Shown piece by piece: positions 21,467 through 30,520 of a stretch of DNA of 64,000 nt. This stretch comes from Thermoplasmata archaeon. GTDB taxonomy: Archaea; Thermoplasmatota; Thermoplasmata; Thermoplasmatales; Thermoplasmataceae. A program made the translations under genes and the position numbers. Position 1 is the first letter of the stretch. Each line of letters starts with the position of its first letter. The stretch covers positions 1 through 64,000 of the forward strand of contig JAJZZE010000016.1 in assembly GCA_021797735.1 (NCBI GenBank), written 5' to 3'. The notes under the pieces are model-generated. The model did no database searches and was not told the DNA's origin. It was given only the letters and a program-made list of their open reading frames with translations.

Positions 21467-21847
21467 TTATTCTATTCTTACAGTTTTTACATCCTTTACC
21501 GGTATTTTTAACGTTAAAACACCATTGGTGTATGTTGCAACAGGATCAACCTCTGTATTTATCTCCATTGGCATTGATAATCTCTTAAACACCTTCTCAG
21601 GCCTCTGGTTTTCAAATAAATTTCCCTCAGTTTTTATTTCCCTGTTAGCCCTGATTACAACCGCATTTTTTTCTGTTGTAACCTTTATATTCTCCTTCTC
21701 AAATCCCGGCAAATCTGCCTCAAGTGTTATCTCTCCACCATCCTCATACATTGTAACCGGCGGATAAATAAAGCTCATTATCTCCTTTGCCCTGTTATTT
21801 ACATTTTTCATAAACTCATCAGAATAATACTTTAATGGCCTGTACAT
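21467..21847 (-). CDS. Small heat shock protein (Hsp20/alpha-crystallin)
   Basis: LEADLPGFEKENIKVTTEKNAVVIRA...YTNGVLTLKIPV. Confidence 0.92.
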   Translation of the reverse strand: MYRPLKYYSDEFMKNVNNRAKEIMSFIYPPVTMYEDGGEITLEADLPGFEKENIKVTTEKNAVVIRANREIKTEGNLFENQRPEKVFKRLSMPMEINTEVDPVATYTNGVLTLKIPVKDVKTVRIE

Positions 21848-22213
21848 GTTTATATATAAATTACACTTACTAAAAGTTTGTGTTATTTATTATGATAGAT
21901 TATCCAGAATTACCGGTTGCCAATTTTTTCCCTGATAGAGTAACATTTCTCCATATTTCCCTCCATGTATAGTGTGTCCCGAACTGGGATAGATCTATTT
22001 TCAGATTTCTCGTCCACAAGTTCGTAGTACTCATAGTTTCCCCTGTTCACATTGTGGGTACAATAATCATATGTGGTAATTACTATACGGTTAAATCTCT
22101 TTGTCAATACATAAAACAGAGGTAAAATACGTAATCAAACTACCTATTTCATAATGTAAGACAATCGCCACAGGTAAAATAACAATATTTATATAGCCAT
22201 TATTATTATTATT

Positions 22214-22747
22214 ATGGGAACTAACATAATAAACCCGGATTATAGAAATTTGTTGGCTATTGAGAAATCCCATACAAATAGTATGGGTCTGCATGAAAAT
22301 AAGAAACATAATAATTATATAAAAGCTATAATATCAGTATTTGCAGTTGCAGTTTTATTATCTACTATGGGTGTGCCTATTTACAATGGAATATATGCAA
22401 TGGAGAGCAATGCGCTACCATATAATATGGGAATAGTAGCTACAACAGGTAACAGTGCAACAGCATCGGGACATATGGGAGATATAGTTTATTATGAATT
22501 AACACATTTTGGAGCAAAGCCATCTAAAGCAGCTTTAATATCAGATATTGATGGTTCATTATCCGCTTTTGATTTGGGTGTTTTAACATATTTAGTTCCA
22601 CTTATGGCAGATGCTATATTAGCTTCTGGAGCCGTAGACGTTGGCTCTATTACAGATATCATATTGGTTACAATAGCAGGAGTTTCACTAGGTCCAATAT
22701 CAACGGCCGCTATATCTGCTCTGGCAGGTGCAATTGTAGCGTATTAA
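22214..22747 (+). CDS. Putative bacteriocin-like hydrophobic precursor (circular bacteriocin-like C-terminus)
   Basis: N-terminal TM/leader (AIISVFAVAVLLSTMGVPIYNGIYA), then Gly/Ala-rich hydrophobic C-terminus ...ADAILASGAVDVGSITDIILVTIAGVSLGPISTAAISALAGAIVAY; TATA-like TTTATATA just upstream. Confidence 0.5.
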   Translation: MGTNIINPDYRNLLAIEKSHTNSMGLHENKKHNNYIKAIISVFAVAVLLSTMGVPIYNGIYAMESNALPYNMGIVATTGNSATASGHMGDIVYYELTHFGAKPSKAALISDIDGSLSAFDLGVLTYLVPLMADAILASGAVDVGSITDIILVTIAGVSLGPISTAAISALAGAIVAY

Positions 22748-22762
22748 TCTAAGGGTGCGTTT

Positions 22763-23626
22763 ATGTCTAATATACCAAAAAAGTTTTTTATTTCTCTTAT
22801 TATTATTTTTTCAATAATATTTGCCCTATACATTATATCAATCTATATAATTCCACATAATTTTATTGCTACTTATGGCATTTTCTTTTCCATACCTATA
22901 ACAGCAATTAGTGCTGGGATTTTAGTATATTATATACGGATAGGCAGTGAAAAAACCAGTGAATCCATAAAAATACCCAATTTCCTCCGGCGCCATTCTT
23001 ATCTATATGCCGACTCAGAAATTGATCCAGATATTACCAGGGAATTAAATAATGCGTGTTACCAATATGGCGTAAATGATATTATTGTATATAAGTTTAA
23101 ACCTAATGGCATACTTTCACCCGCTTTTGCAGTAGATAAGAATAATGAAAAGTCAATTTATATAGATGAAATGCTAATTCAGAGATTGGATAAAGGTAAA
23201 TTGGATGCATTAATATGCCACGAGGTAGCCCATATAGTTGATAGTAATCACTTCGAGATAAATATAAAAATATCAGCAAAAATTTTAATATTCTCAATTT
23301 TACTTGGTTTGTTAGCACTGGTGCTATTATTTATTACATCAAATAAAATAACCGCACTATATATTATACCTGTTATATTAATAATATTTATACCTTTATT
23401 GGCGGGATTTTATATTGTAAGATTTAATGAACTGGATCAGATTAATGCTGATAAATGGGCCTTATATTGCATTGGGCAGAATAACATAAAACATTATATT
23501 GGCATGTTAAATGAAATAAAGGCATATGCCAGTAGTGGAATTTATAATAGAAAACGTGCACTCAGGACATGCAAAGATCTGGATAAGCGCATATTAAAAC
23601 TTAGGAAGGACTATGAAGCTTCTTAA
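22763..23626 (+). CDS. M48-type membrane metallopeptidase
   Basis: Two N-terminal TM helices, HEVAH (HExxH) in LDALICHEVAHIVDSNHFEI, further TM helices, downstream NELDQINADKWALYC. Confidence 0.85.
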   Translation: MSNIPKKFFISLIIIFSIIFALYIISIYIIPHNFIATYGIFFSIPITAISAGILVYYIRIGSEKTSESIKIPNFLRRHSYLYADSEIDPDITRELNNACYQYGVNDIIVYKFKPNGILSPAFAVDKNNEKSIYIDEMLIQRLDKGKLDALICHEVAHIVDSNHFEINIKISAKILIFSILLGLLALVLLFITSNKITALYIIPVILIIFIPLLAGFYIVRFNELDQINADKWALYCIGQNNIKHYIGMLNEIKAYASSGIYNRKRALRTCKDLDKRILKLRKDYEAS

Positions 23627-24650
23627 TCTCAGTGAAAGGTTTATAATATACATTACGGAACAATCATTCCTAATTTCCATAACATCAATGATATCATTAT
23701 ATTTCCATATAAAGGCAGCATTTTTAGGTTTCTTTGAAGCTTATAGAATAGATTTCTATATAGGTTTTATACATATAATTGATACATATTATGGCTTATT
23801 AAATATTTTAATATTATTTATTGTATCATTATTGTATTATACAATGGAATCATTAACGGGGAAAGGTATAGCAGAATTTATCTTTAAGCAGGGAATAATA
23901 AATAAATATAATGTTAATAAGAGAAAATACATAAAATTATTATTAATACGTGATATAATAAAAGCATTTTTTATATCAAATATAATAAATTCATCATTCA
24001 TATTATTTCATGGGAAGATGCTGCAGAATGAATATGATTATAAAAATAACATATTTACAATAAAAAATAATGAAGAAAATAAAAAATCACTATTTTTCCA
24101 GTATTTTTATACATCAGTAATAATTTATTATTCTATATTCTTTATTTTATTGTTTACATATACATTTGTAATTCCAGTTTCCCCTTTAACATCTTCAGGA
24201 GATATAAAATCAAAATCATCATTTAATTACTGGTCATTTTTCCATACAATACTGTCAAATAACATGACACTGGATGTATTTGAATATATAATAGGTGGAT
24301 TCAGTTTATTTGCAGGGACATTTATAGCATTATTTTCATCAAACATTTTAGAAACTGTAATTATGGCATCCCTTGACAGTGCCCACGGCTATGTGTCATT
24401 TGTAAAATATATCCTTCCACAGTTCTTTCCTGAAACTCTTGGATATGTCTTTGGATTATCCACAGCAATGGTCATAACAGATGCAATATTAAGTTATATT
24501 CAATCTGCTATAAGAAATGAAAAATCTGGATATTTTTTATGTCATTATGGTAAGCTTGGGTATATAATAATCACCTACATTGGTTTATCATTATTGCTGC
24601 TATTTATCGGTGCATTAATAGAAGCAGCCCTGGGAATTTATAACTTCTAA
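23613..24650 (+). CDS. Multi-TM protein with SpoIIM/DUF95-like C-terminus
   Basis: C-terminal ILPQFFPETLGYVFGLSTAMVITDAILSYIQ...LLLLFIGALIEAAL resembles the SpoIIM pattern (hG.hE..ahhhaga.G..h ... hhhhAahIEah); 14-bp overlap with the upstream peptidase. Confidence 0.55.
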   Translation: MKLLNLSERFIIYITEQSFLISITSMISLYFHIKAAFLGFFEAYRIDFYIGFIHIIDTYYGLLNILILFIVSLLYYTMESLTGKGIAEFIFKQGIINKYNVNKRKYIKLLLIRDIIKAFFISNIINSSFILFHGKMLQNEYDYKNNIFTIKNNEENKKSLFFQYFYTSVIIYYSIFFILLFTYTFVIPVSPLTSSGDIKSKSSFNYWSFFHTILSNNMTLDVFEYIIGGFSLFAGTFIALFSSNILETVIMASLDSAHGYVSFVKYILPQFFPETLGYVFGLSTAMVITDAILSYIQSAIRNEKSGYFLCHYGKLGYIIITYIGLSLLLLFIGALIEAALGIYNF

Positions 24651-24684
24651 ATAAAATTATAATAATTATAAACATTGATTTATT

Positions 24685-25303
24685 TCACACAAGCCTTTTT
24701 TTTGTTAAAACCTTTTCATCGGGTTTATTATCTTTACCCCCTTTTACTCTACTTATTTTATCTGCAACATCCATGCCCCGTACAGCTTTACCGAAAACAG
24801 GATGCATTTTATCAAGGCAATTATTATTTACAACATTTATATTTTGAGTTTTGCAAAGAAATTGAGACGAAAACGTCAGTTAAACCTGTGAATTGTGAAA
24901 CATTTCGAATATTTTCAACGTTCTTTCAGTAGTGCACCAGTGAGGATCCTATTAGGTAGATTTATTTCCATCCTGTTAAGCAAATTTGAGGTTTCGTTCT
25001 ATTCACTGCAGTAAACCATGCTTACGGGCTATTTGACCTGCGGTGCACGTCATATAATCAATAGAACATCTAGTAAATTACAGGTTTAAATTAAAAATCA
25101 CTTGCGAAATTCAAATTATAAAAAACTGTGAACCACAGTATCAGATCCTACATTTGCCATTGTACTCCTGTTGTTTTTATTATTTTTGTAAATCCATCCT
25201 TTATGATGTGCCCGGGTCCACACATGCCTGTGCCTTTTCAGTCTTCTCTCTGTATTATGAAATCCGCTATAATTCTATAGAAAATTGTGTAACATTTCAG
25301 GTC
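24685..25303 (-). pseudogene. Peptidyl-prolyl isomerase (cyclophilin) pseudogene, split by an insertion
   Basis: 25303-25123 reads DLKCYTIFYRIIADFIIQRED*KGTGMCGPGHIIKDGFT / NNRSTMANVGSDTVVHSF; 24830-24685 reads NNNCLDKMHPVFGKAVRGMDVADKISRVKGGKDNKPDEKVLTKKRLV*. Confidence 0.8.
24836..25122. mobile_element. MITE-like insertion with imperfect terminal inverted repeats
   Basis: Left TTTATATTTTGAGTTTTGCAA (24836-24856), right end reverse complement TTTATAATTTGAATTTCGCAA (25102-25122), 18/21 identical; second inverted match TTAAACCTGT (24880-24889 / 25080-25089); splits the cyclophilin pseudogene. Confidence 0.7.
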
Positions 25304-25321
25304 GTTTATATCTGCTATATA

Positions 25322-26236
25322 TTATTTATATGTAGACTTATCAATAATCTTATTCATGCTGTCTATTATTATTTCTGCTGTGGTGTATGGGTCTCTTTTT
25401 AATGTATCCTCAGTGTAATCCATATTATCTATATAATAGGCGTATTTATTATAAATTTCTTCAAGTACGATCTGCCTTAATTTTCTTACATATTTTTCCC
25501 TGTAATTTTTTTTATTCCAGCTGACTATGTAATCAAGAAATTTATCATAGTTTTCGATATCTATGGAGTTTATGCCTATAACCGGTGTTTTAATTTTGTT
25601 GCTTAAATTTAGAGTTTCCCTTATGTCCTTTATTGCGATATATGACCCTTCCCGGTCTATTTTATTTACAACAAATACATCGCCTATTTCCATTATGCCC
25701 GATTTCAGTGCCTGAATTTCATCACCAAGTCCGGGGGCCAAAATTACGCACGTGATATCAGCTATATTCATTATATCTATATCAGACTGCCCGGATCCAA
25801 CTGTTTCCAGTATTATAAAATCACTACCAGACGCCTCAAGGATCTTCACTATATCCCATGAATATTCTGATAGGCCACCATTGTACAGTCTATTTGATGT
25901 ACTCCTCATAAATATGCCCTTTCTGCTCAGGGATTTCTGCATTCTGATTCTGTTTCCCATAATGGAACCGCCGGAGAATGGGCTTGCCGGATCTACCGCA
26001 AGAATCGATACCTTTCCATAATCTGAAAGCATTGGGGCTATATTGCCTATTATTGTACTTTTTCCAACACCGGGAGGGCCTGTTATACCTATTACTTTAG
26101 CGTTTCCCACACTGTATATGCCCTTTATTATTCTCTCCCTGGACACCGGATCTGAATTTTCCACCAGCGATATTGCCCTTGCTATGCTCCGGTTATCGCC
26201 GTTTAATATTCCCTCTATTAAATTATCTATATTCAT
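25322..26236 (-). CDS. meaB: MeaB/ArgK-type GTPase (methylmalonyl-CoA mutase chaperone)
   Basis: GITGPPGVGKSTIIGNIAP, ILAVDPASPFSGGSIMGNRIRM, ILETVGSGQSDIDI. Confidence 0.93.
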   Translation of the reverse strand: MNIDNLIEGILNGDNRSIARAISLVENSDPVSRERIIKGIYSVGNAKVIGITGPPGVGKSTIIGNIAPMLSDYGKVSILAVDPASPFSGGSIMGNRIRMQKSLSRKGIFMRSTSNRLYNGGLSEYSWDIVKILEASGSDFIILETVGSGQSDIDIMNIADITCVILAPGLGDEIQALKSGIMEIGDVFVVNKIDREGSYIAIKDIRETLNLSNKIKTPVIGINSIDIENYDKFLDYIVSWNKKNYREKYVRKLRQIVLEEIYNKYAYYIDNMDYTEDTLKRDPYTTAEIIIDSMNKIIDKSTYK

Positions 26237-26675
26237 TTTCTCTCAGTTTCCTTATCTCCCTGGCCCTTTTTTTAATATGGTCTATTATAATCTTCAGTGG
26301 TGTTCCGGGACCAAAATTGCCTGTTATCCCCATTTTTTCCAGAGCCGGTTTATCTTCATCCGGTATTATGCCTCCACCAACAACTGCTATATCATGGACA
26401 CCCTTTTTATTCATTATGTCTATAACATTCTTAAATGCCGTTAGATGTGCGCCGTTTAATAAACTTAGGGCAATAACATCAACATCCTCATTAATGGCAG
26501 TATCCACAACCTCCTCTGGTGTGGGCAGTAACCCTGCATATATAACGTCCATACCTGCATCCCTGAAAGCTCTTGCCAGAACAAATATTCCACGGTCATG
26601 TCCGTCTATTGCGGGCTTTGCAAGCAATACCTTTATAGGTGCCTCAGTATATTTTCGGTTCTTTCCATTCTCCAT
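26223..26675 (-). CDS. Methylmalonyl-CoA mutase small (B12-binding) subunit
   Basis: KVLLAKPAIDGHDRGIFVLARAFRDAGMDVIYAG (DxHxxG), VVGGGIIP; start MENGKNRKYTE preferred over the track start 26729. Confidence 0.93.
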   Translation of the reverse strand: MENGKNRKYTEAPIKVLLAKPAIDGHDRGIFVLARAFRDAGMDVIYAGLLPTPEEVVDTAINEDVDVIALSLLNGAHLTAFKNVIDIMNKKGVHDIAVVGGGIIPDEDKPALEKMGITGNFGPGTPLKIIIDHIKKRAREIRKLRENEYR

Positions 26676-28347
26676 ATATCTCCCTCCCAACGTTTGATAT
26701 CTCTTCCAGTGTAGCGTATTCTCTAACACAGTCCATTATGTACGGCATTAAATTTATACTATCATCCTTCATGGCCTCACGCAGTCTATCCAGCGTTTCA
26801 TCAACCTTCCTGCTATCCCTTTTATTTTTAAGGTCCCTTAATCCCCTTACCTGGCCATTCTCAGCTATATCGGAAATTTTTAATGTATTTATTGGTTTTT
26901 CATTCTCATCCACGTATCTGTTAACACCCACTATGGTTTCATCATTATTTTCTACATTCAGCTGCCTTCTATATGATGTTTCTGCAATTTCCTTCTGTAT
27001 ATACCCGGATTTTATTGCATTTAAAATTCCACCCATTTTATCTATTTCAGAGAAGTATTTATACGCCTCCTCCTCTATTTCAGATGTTAATCTTTCCATG
27101 TAATATGATCCGCCTAAGGGGTCAATAACATCTGATATACCTGTTTCTTCCGCCAGTATCTGCTGGGTTCTCAGTGCAACCTTAACGGCATCATCCGTGG
27201 GCAATGCCCATGCCTCATCATATGAATTTGTATGCAAACTCTGGGTTCCACCTAAAACTGCAGCCATGGCCTCTACCGTTGTTCTTACTATATTATTCAA
27301 TGGCTGCTGCCACGTTAATGTATATCCAGATGTCTGCGTATGGAACTTTAACATCATGCTTTTGGGATTTTTTGCACCATATTTCTCCCTTAAAACGGTT
27401 GCCCATATTCTTCTTGCTGCCCTAAATTTTGCTATTTCCTCAAAGAAATTTATTGATGAATTGAAGAAGAACGACATTCTCGGTGCGAAATCATCAACAT
27501 TTAACCCGGACTTTATTCCCATATCTATATAATAAAACCCATCTGCCAGTGTAAAGGCTAATTCCTGTACTGCACTTGAACCTGCCTCCCTTATATGGTA
27601 TCCAGAAACACTTATGTAATTCCATTTCGGCACATTCTTAGTTGAATAAGCAAGCATATCCCTTATTAACCTTAAATGTGCTTCGGGCGGGTACATCCAT
27701 TCCTTCTGTGCTATGTATTCCTTCAGTATATCTGCCTGAACGGTTCCGGATATATTTTTTAAACTCGTATTATTTTTTTCTGCCAGTACAAAATACATTG
27801 CTGTTAAAATAGCTGCAGGTGCATTTATCGTCATGGATGTGCTTATCTCTGACAGGTCTATGTCCTTAAAAATCCTTTCCATGTCGGCAAGTGAGGAAAC
27901 ATTTACACCACATTTCCCCACCTCACCTGTAGATCTCCTATTATCACAGTCATAACCATATAATGTTGGCATGTCAAAGGCTATACTTAAGCCGGTCTCA
28001 CCGTTTTTTATTAAATACTTCAATCTTTTATTTGTATCATCCGGCGTCCCAAAGCCCGAGAACATTCTCATTGTCCATAATCTTCCACGGTACATATTCG
28101 GATATATGCCCCTTGTGAATGGATATTCTCCAGGGTTTCCAAGTATTTTATCCATATTATCCGGTAAATCATCTTCTGTATATAATTCCCTTATATCCAT
28201 ACCAGATGAATTTTTATATTTTTTTTCATTATAATGTGTTTTTTTATTCCATGGGTTTAATACATTTTCCTTCCATTTATCGTATTCAGTGTTATTTTTA
28301 AATGATTTTTTTATACCATCTATTTTTAATTTCCAGTAATCTTCCAT
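26644..28347 (-). CDS. Methylmalonyl-CoA mutase large subunit
   Basis: FTRGIYPNMYRGRLWTMRMFSGFGTPDDTNKR, FDMPTLYGYDCDNRRSTGEVGKCGV, GGTQSLHTNSYDEAWALPTDDAVKVALRTQQIL. Confidence 0.96.
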   Translation of the reverse strand: MEDYWKLKIDGIKKSFKNNTEYDKWKENVLNPWNKKTHYNEKKYKNSSGMDIRELYTEDDLPDNMDKILGNPGEYPFTRGIYPNMYRGRLWTMRMFSGFGTPDDTNKRLKYLIKNGETGLSIAFDMPTLYGYDCDNRRSTGEVGKCGVNVSSLADMERIFKDIDLSEISTSMTINAPAAILTAMYFVLAEKNNTSLKNISGTVQADILKEYIAQKEWMYPPEAHLRLIRDMLAYSTKNVPKWNYISVSGYHIREAGSSAVQELAFTLADGFYYIDMGIKSGLNVDDFAPRMSFFFNSSINFFEEIAKFRAARRIWATVLREKYGAKNPKSMMLKFHTQTSGYTLTWQQPLNNIVRTTVEAMAAVLGGTQSLHTNSYDEAWALPTDDAVKVALRTQQILAEETGISDVIDPLGGSYYMERLTSEIEEEAYKYFSEIDKMGGILNAIKSGYIQKEIAETSYRRQLNVENNDETIVGVNRYVDENEKPINTLKISDIAENGQVRGLRDLKNKRDSRKVDETLDRLREAMKDDSINLMPYIMDCVREYATLEEISNVGREIYGEWKEPKIY

Positions 28348-28461
28348 ACCTCTTTAATTCATAAAAGGATTAATATTTTTCTTTCTGTCTATATTATACT
28401 GTACTTACTAAGGCATGTTAGCTTTCCGATCAGGCCATGTAAAAATTTATGACCAGAGCCT

Positions 28462-29211
28462 TTATTTTATTATTTCCTTTATCTGTGATAATTCATCCAC
28501 CCTGTTTGTTATAATACCGTTCAAACCCATATTGAATGCATCTATGGCATCCCTTTTATTATCTACCGTCCATGGAATAATACAGATATCTTTATCCTTT
28601 AATTCCAGAAATATACTTTTGCATTCCATATTAAACTCAGGCAAAAATAATGATATACCCATTTCCTTCAAATCATTATAATCTATTTTGCCCATATATT
28701 CTCTTGACGTTTTGCAGTAATCAAGTCCCAGAGGTATATTATCATCTATTTTTTTTGCCTCATTAAGTGAATATGGGTTAAATGATATTATATACACATG
28801 TTCCTCCATTCCCGATTTTTTTATAACCTCAATTGTTTTTCTGGCAATATCGTTTCTTATAGCCCTGCCTGAATCATCTATTGTCTTCAGTTCAATCAGG
28901 AAATATTTATCTCTGAAAGTATTTAATAATTCAATTAACTGTGGTATATTTTCATTGTCTATTTTTATATTATCTATTTCATATGAATACATATCCTCTA
29001 TATTTTTATCAACATTTCCAAGTTTTTTAAGATTAAAATCATGTATAACATATACCTTACTGTCCTTTGACAAATGTACATCAAGTTCAACAAAATCTGT
29101 ATACTTAAAGGCATTTTTGAAAGACAAAACTGTGTTTTCCGGATATTTTGATGGTAACCCCCTGTGACCGATTATAACAAAGTTTAACCTTATCCTATCT
29201 ATTATATTCAT
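28462..29211 (-). CDS. Glycerophosphodiester phosphodiesterase
   Basis: IGHRGLPSKYPENTVLSFKNAFKYTDFVELDVHLSKDSKVYVIHDFNLKKLGN. Confidence 0.92.
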   Translation of the reverse strand: MNIIDRIRLNFVIIGHRGLPSKYPENTVLSFKNAFKYTDFVELDVHLSKDSKVYVIHDFNLKKLGNVDKNIEDMYSYEIDNIKIDNENIPQLIELLNTFRDKYFLIELKTIDDSGRAIRNDIARKTIEVIKKSGMEEHVYIISFNPYSLNEAKKIDDNIPLGLDYCKTSREYMGKIDYNDLKEMGISLFLPEFNMECKSIFLELKDKDICIIPWTVDNKRDAIDAFNMGLNGIITNRVDELSQIKEIIK

Positions 29212-29265
29212 AATGGTAAATATTTATTTTATTAATAACGTTTATTAATTTAAAATTGAAAAATT

Positions 29266-29583
29266 TTAAAATTCAAACTTTTTAATAATTTTATCATTGT
29301 AATAACTCTCATAGGTGTATTTCCTTATGAGTGGATAATAATTTAGATTGAATTTTTTTAATATTTCCCTTACCTCCTTTGAGGAATAGCTGACATTAAA
29401 TCTTTCCTTTATATATATCTGCACCTCATTCACGGTGCACATTTTTTTTTCAGCTATGCGTTTTTTTAATAAAATCATATTACTCTCGCTTAGTTTTGAA
29501 GGCCTACCCATATAGCTCCTTACAATAGTATTCTTTTCCGGCAACTTCATTATTTCGGCATATTTTTCATTTTCTTGCTCCAT
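29266..29583 (-). CDS. Stand-alone winged-HTH protein, transposase HTH-like
   Basis: MGRPSKLSESNMILLKKRIAEKKMCTVNEVQIYIKERFNVSYSSKEVREILKKFNLNYY resembles the IS630-type wHTH; no DDE domain follows. Confidence 0.65.
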   Translation of the reverse strand: MEQENEKYAEIMKLPEKNTIVRSYMGRPSKLSESNMILLKKRIAEKKMCTVNEVQIYIKERFNVSYSSKEVREILKKFNLNYYPLIRKYTYESYYNDKIIKKFEF

Positions 29584-30190
29584 AATTTCGCCCCACAGTT
29601 ATATATATCTCATCTCAGTATATATACGTTATTATTTTAAATAAAACATTATTTTTTGACGAATACTAATTTTTTTTTATTTTTAATTATAATCAATGTT
29701 AAAAATTATTTATACCCGTATAATATTATAATTAGATCTGTTATATTTAAATTTTCCGTCATCTTATGTCATATTTATACTGTAACAGAATTAATAATAT
29801 ATGAATGGTTCTATTAAAAGAAATTTGGGGATTCCCACAGATGGCATTGATGAATTTTTGAGGAAGGTAGATCTACTGAAATATGTCGCAATACCCGTAA
29901 GTTTATCAGTATATGAGCAGGATTTAACAGGTTCTACAGTAAATGGTACTGACAAATCATAGCTATCAAAGTCTGGTATATCAGGGTTACGGCTGATTTC
30001 TGTGGAAACCTTTCATTGGAATGATTTCTCCATATGCCATATAGTGTATGACGGATTTTAAAATATTGCATATTCCAGCACAGAAATGTAGAGATTAACT
30101 GGATTGATAATTATTGCCATTTCAACTGATTAAAATTTAGCAAAAATTACAGTGGTTTTCAATAGTAAGTATTAAATATAAGCAACTCTA

Positions 30191-30481
30191 TTGCATTATT
30201 ATATGAATAAACCATATGAAACCGAAACAAAAAAAGGTAAAAAAGAGGAGCGTGTTTATGTGGATTCCGGTAAATTTATTGCATATTCATACAGGGATGA
30301 ATCAACAGGAAAAATAACAAAAAGTAAGCTAATACTCATAGGAAATAAAAATAATGCATACTTCCTTATACCGGTGAAGGATAAAAATCTTGCAATAAGC
30401 ACCCAGTTCGATCTGGAATCCGAGGTTAATATGAATAATAAATCCATAAAATTAAAGGAAATACTGGAAAATATTAAATAA
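30191..30481 (+). CDS. Hypothetical protein
   Basis: 96-aa ORF, charged, archaeal codon bias. Confidence 0.6.
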   Translation: MHYYMNKPYETETKKGKKEERVYVDSGKFIAYSYRDESTGKITKSKLILIGNKNNAYFLIPVKDKNLAISTQFDLESEVNMNNKSIKLKEILENIK

Positions 30482-30520
30482 AACCTAAATTATTTATATA
30501 TAAATATATGATACACCATC

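Noticed and set aside
21910-22107. 65-aa minus-strand ORF between hsp20 and the bacteriocin-like cassette
   Set aside because: No motif recognised; could be a remnant but not supportable from sequence alone.
22198-22215. ATT trinucleotide run before the precursor gene (possible phase-variable repeat)
   Set aside because: Only five units in a very AT-rich genome and next to the start codon; not convincing.
26173-27103. Long plus-strand ORFs (174, 154 aa) over the mutase genes
   Set aside because: Antisense to unmistakable methylmalonyl-CoA mutase subunits.
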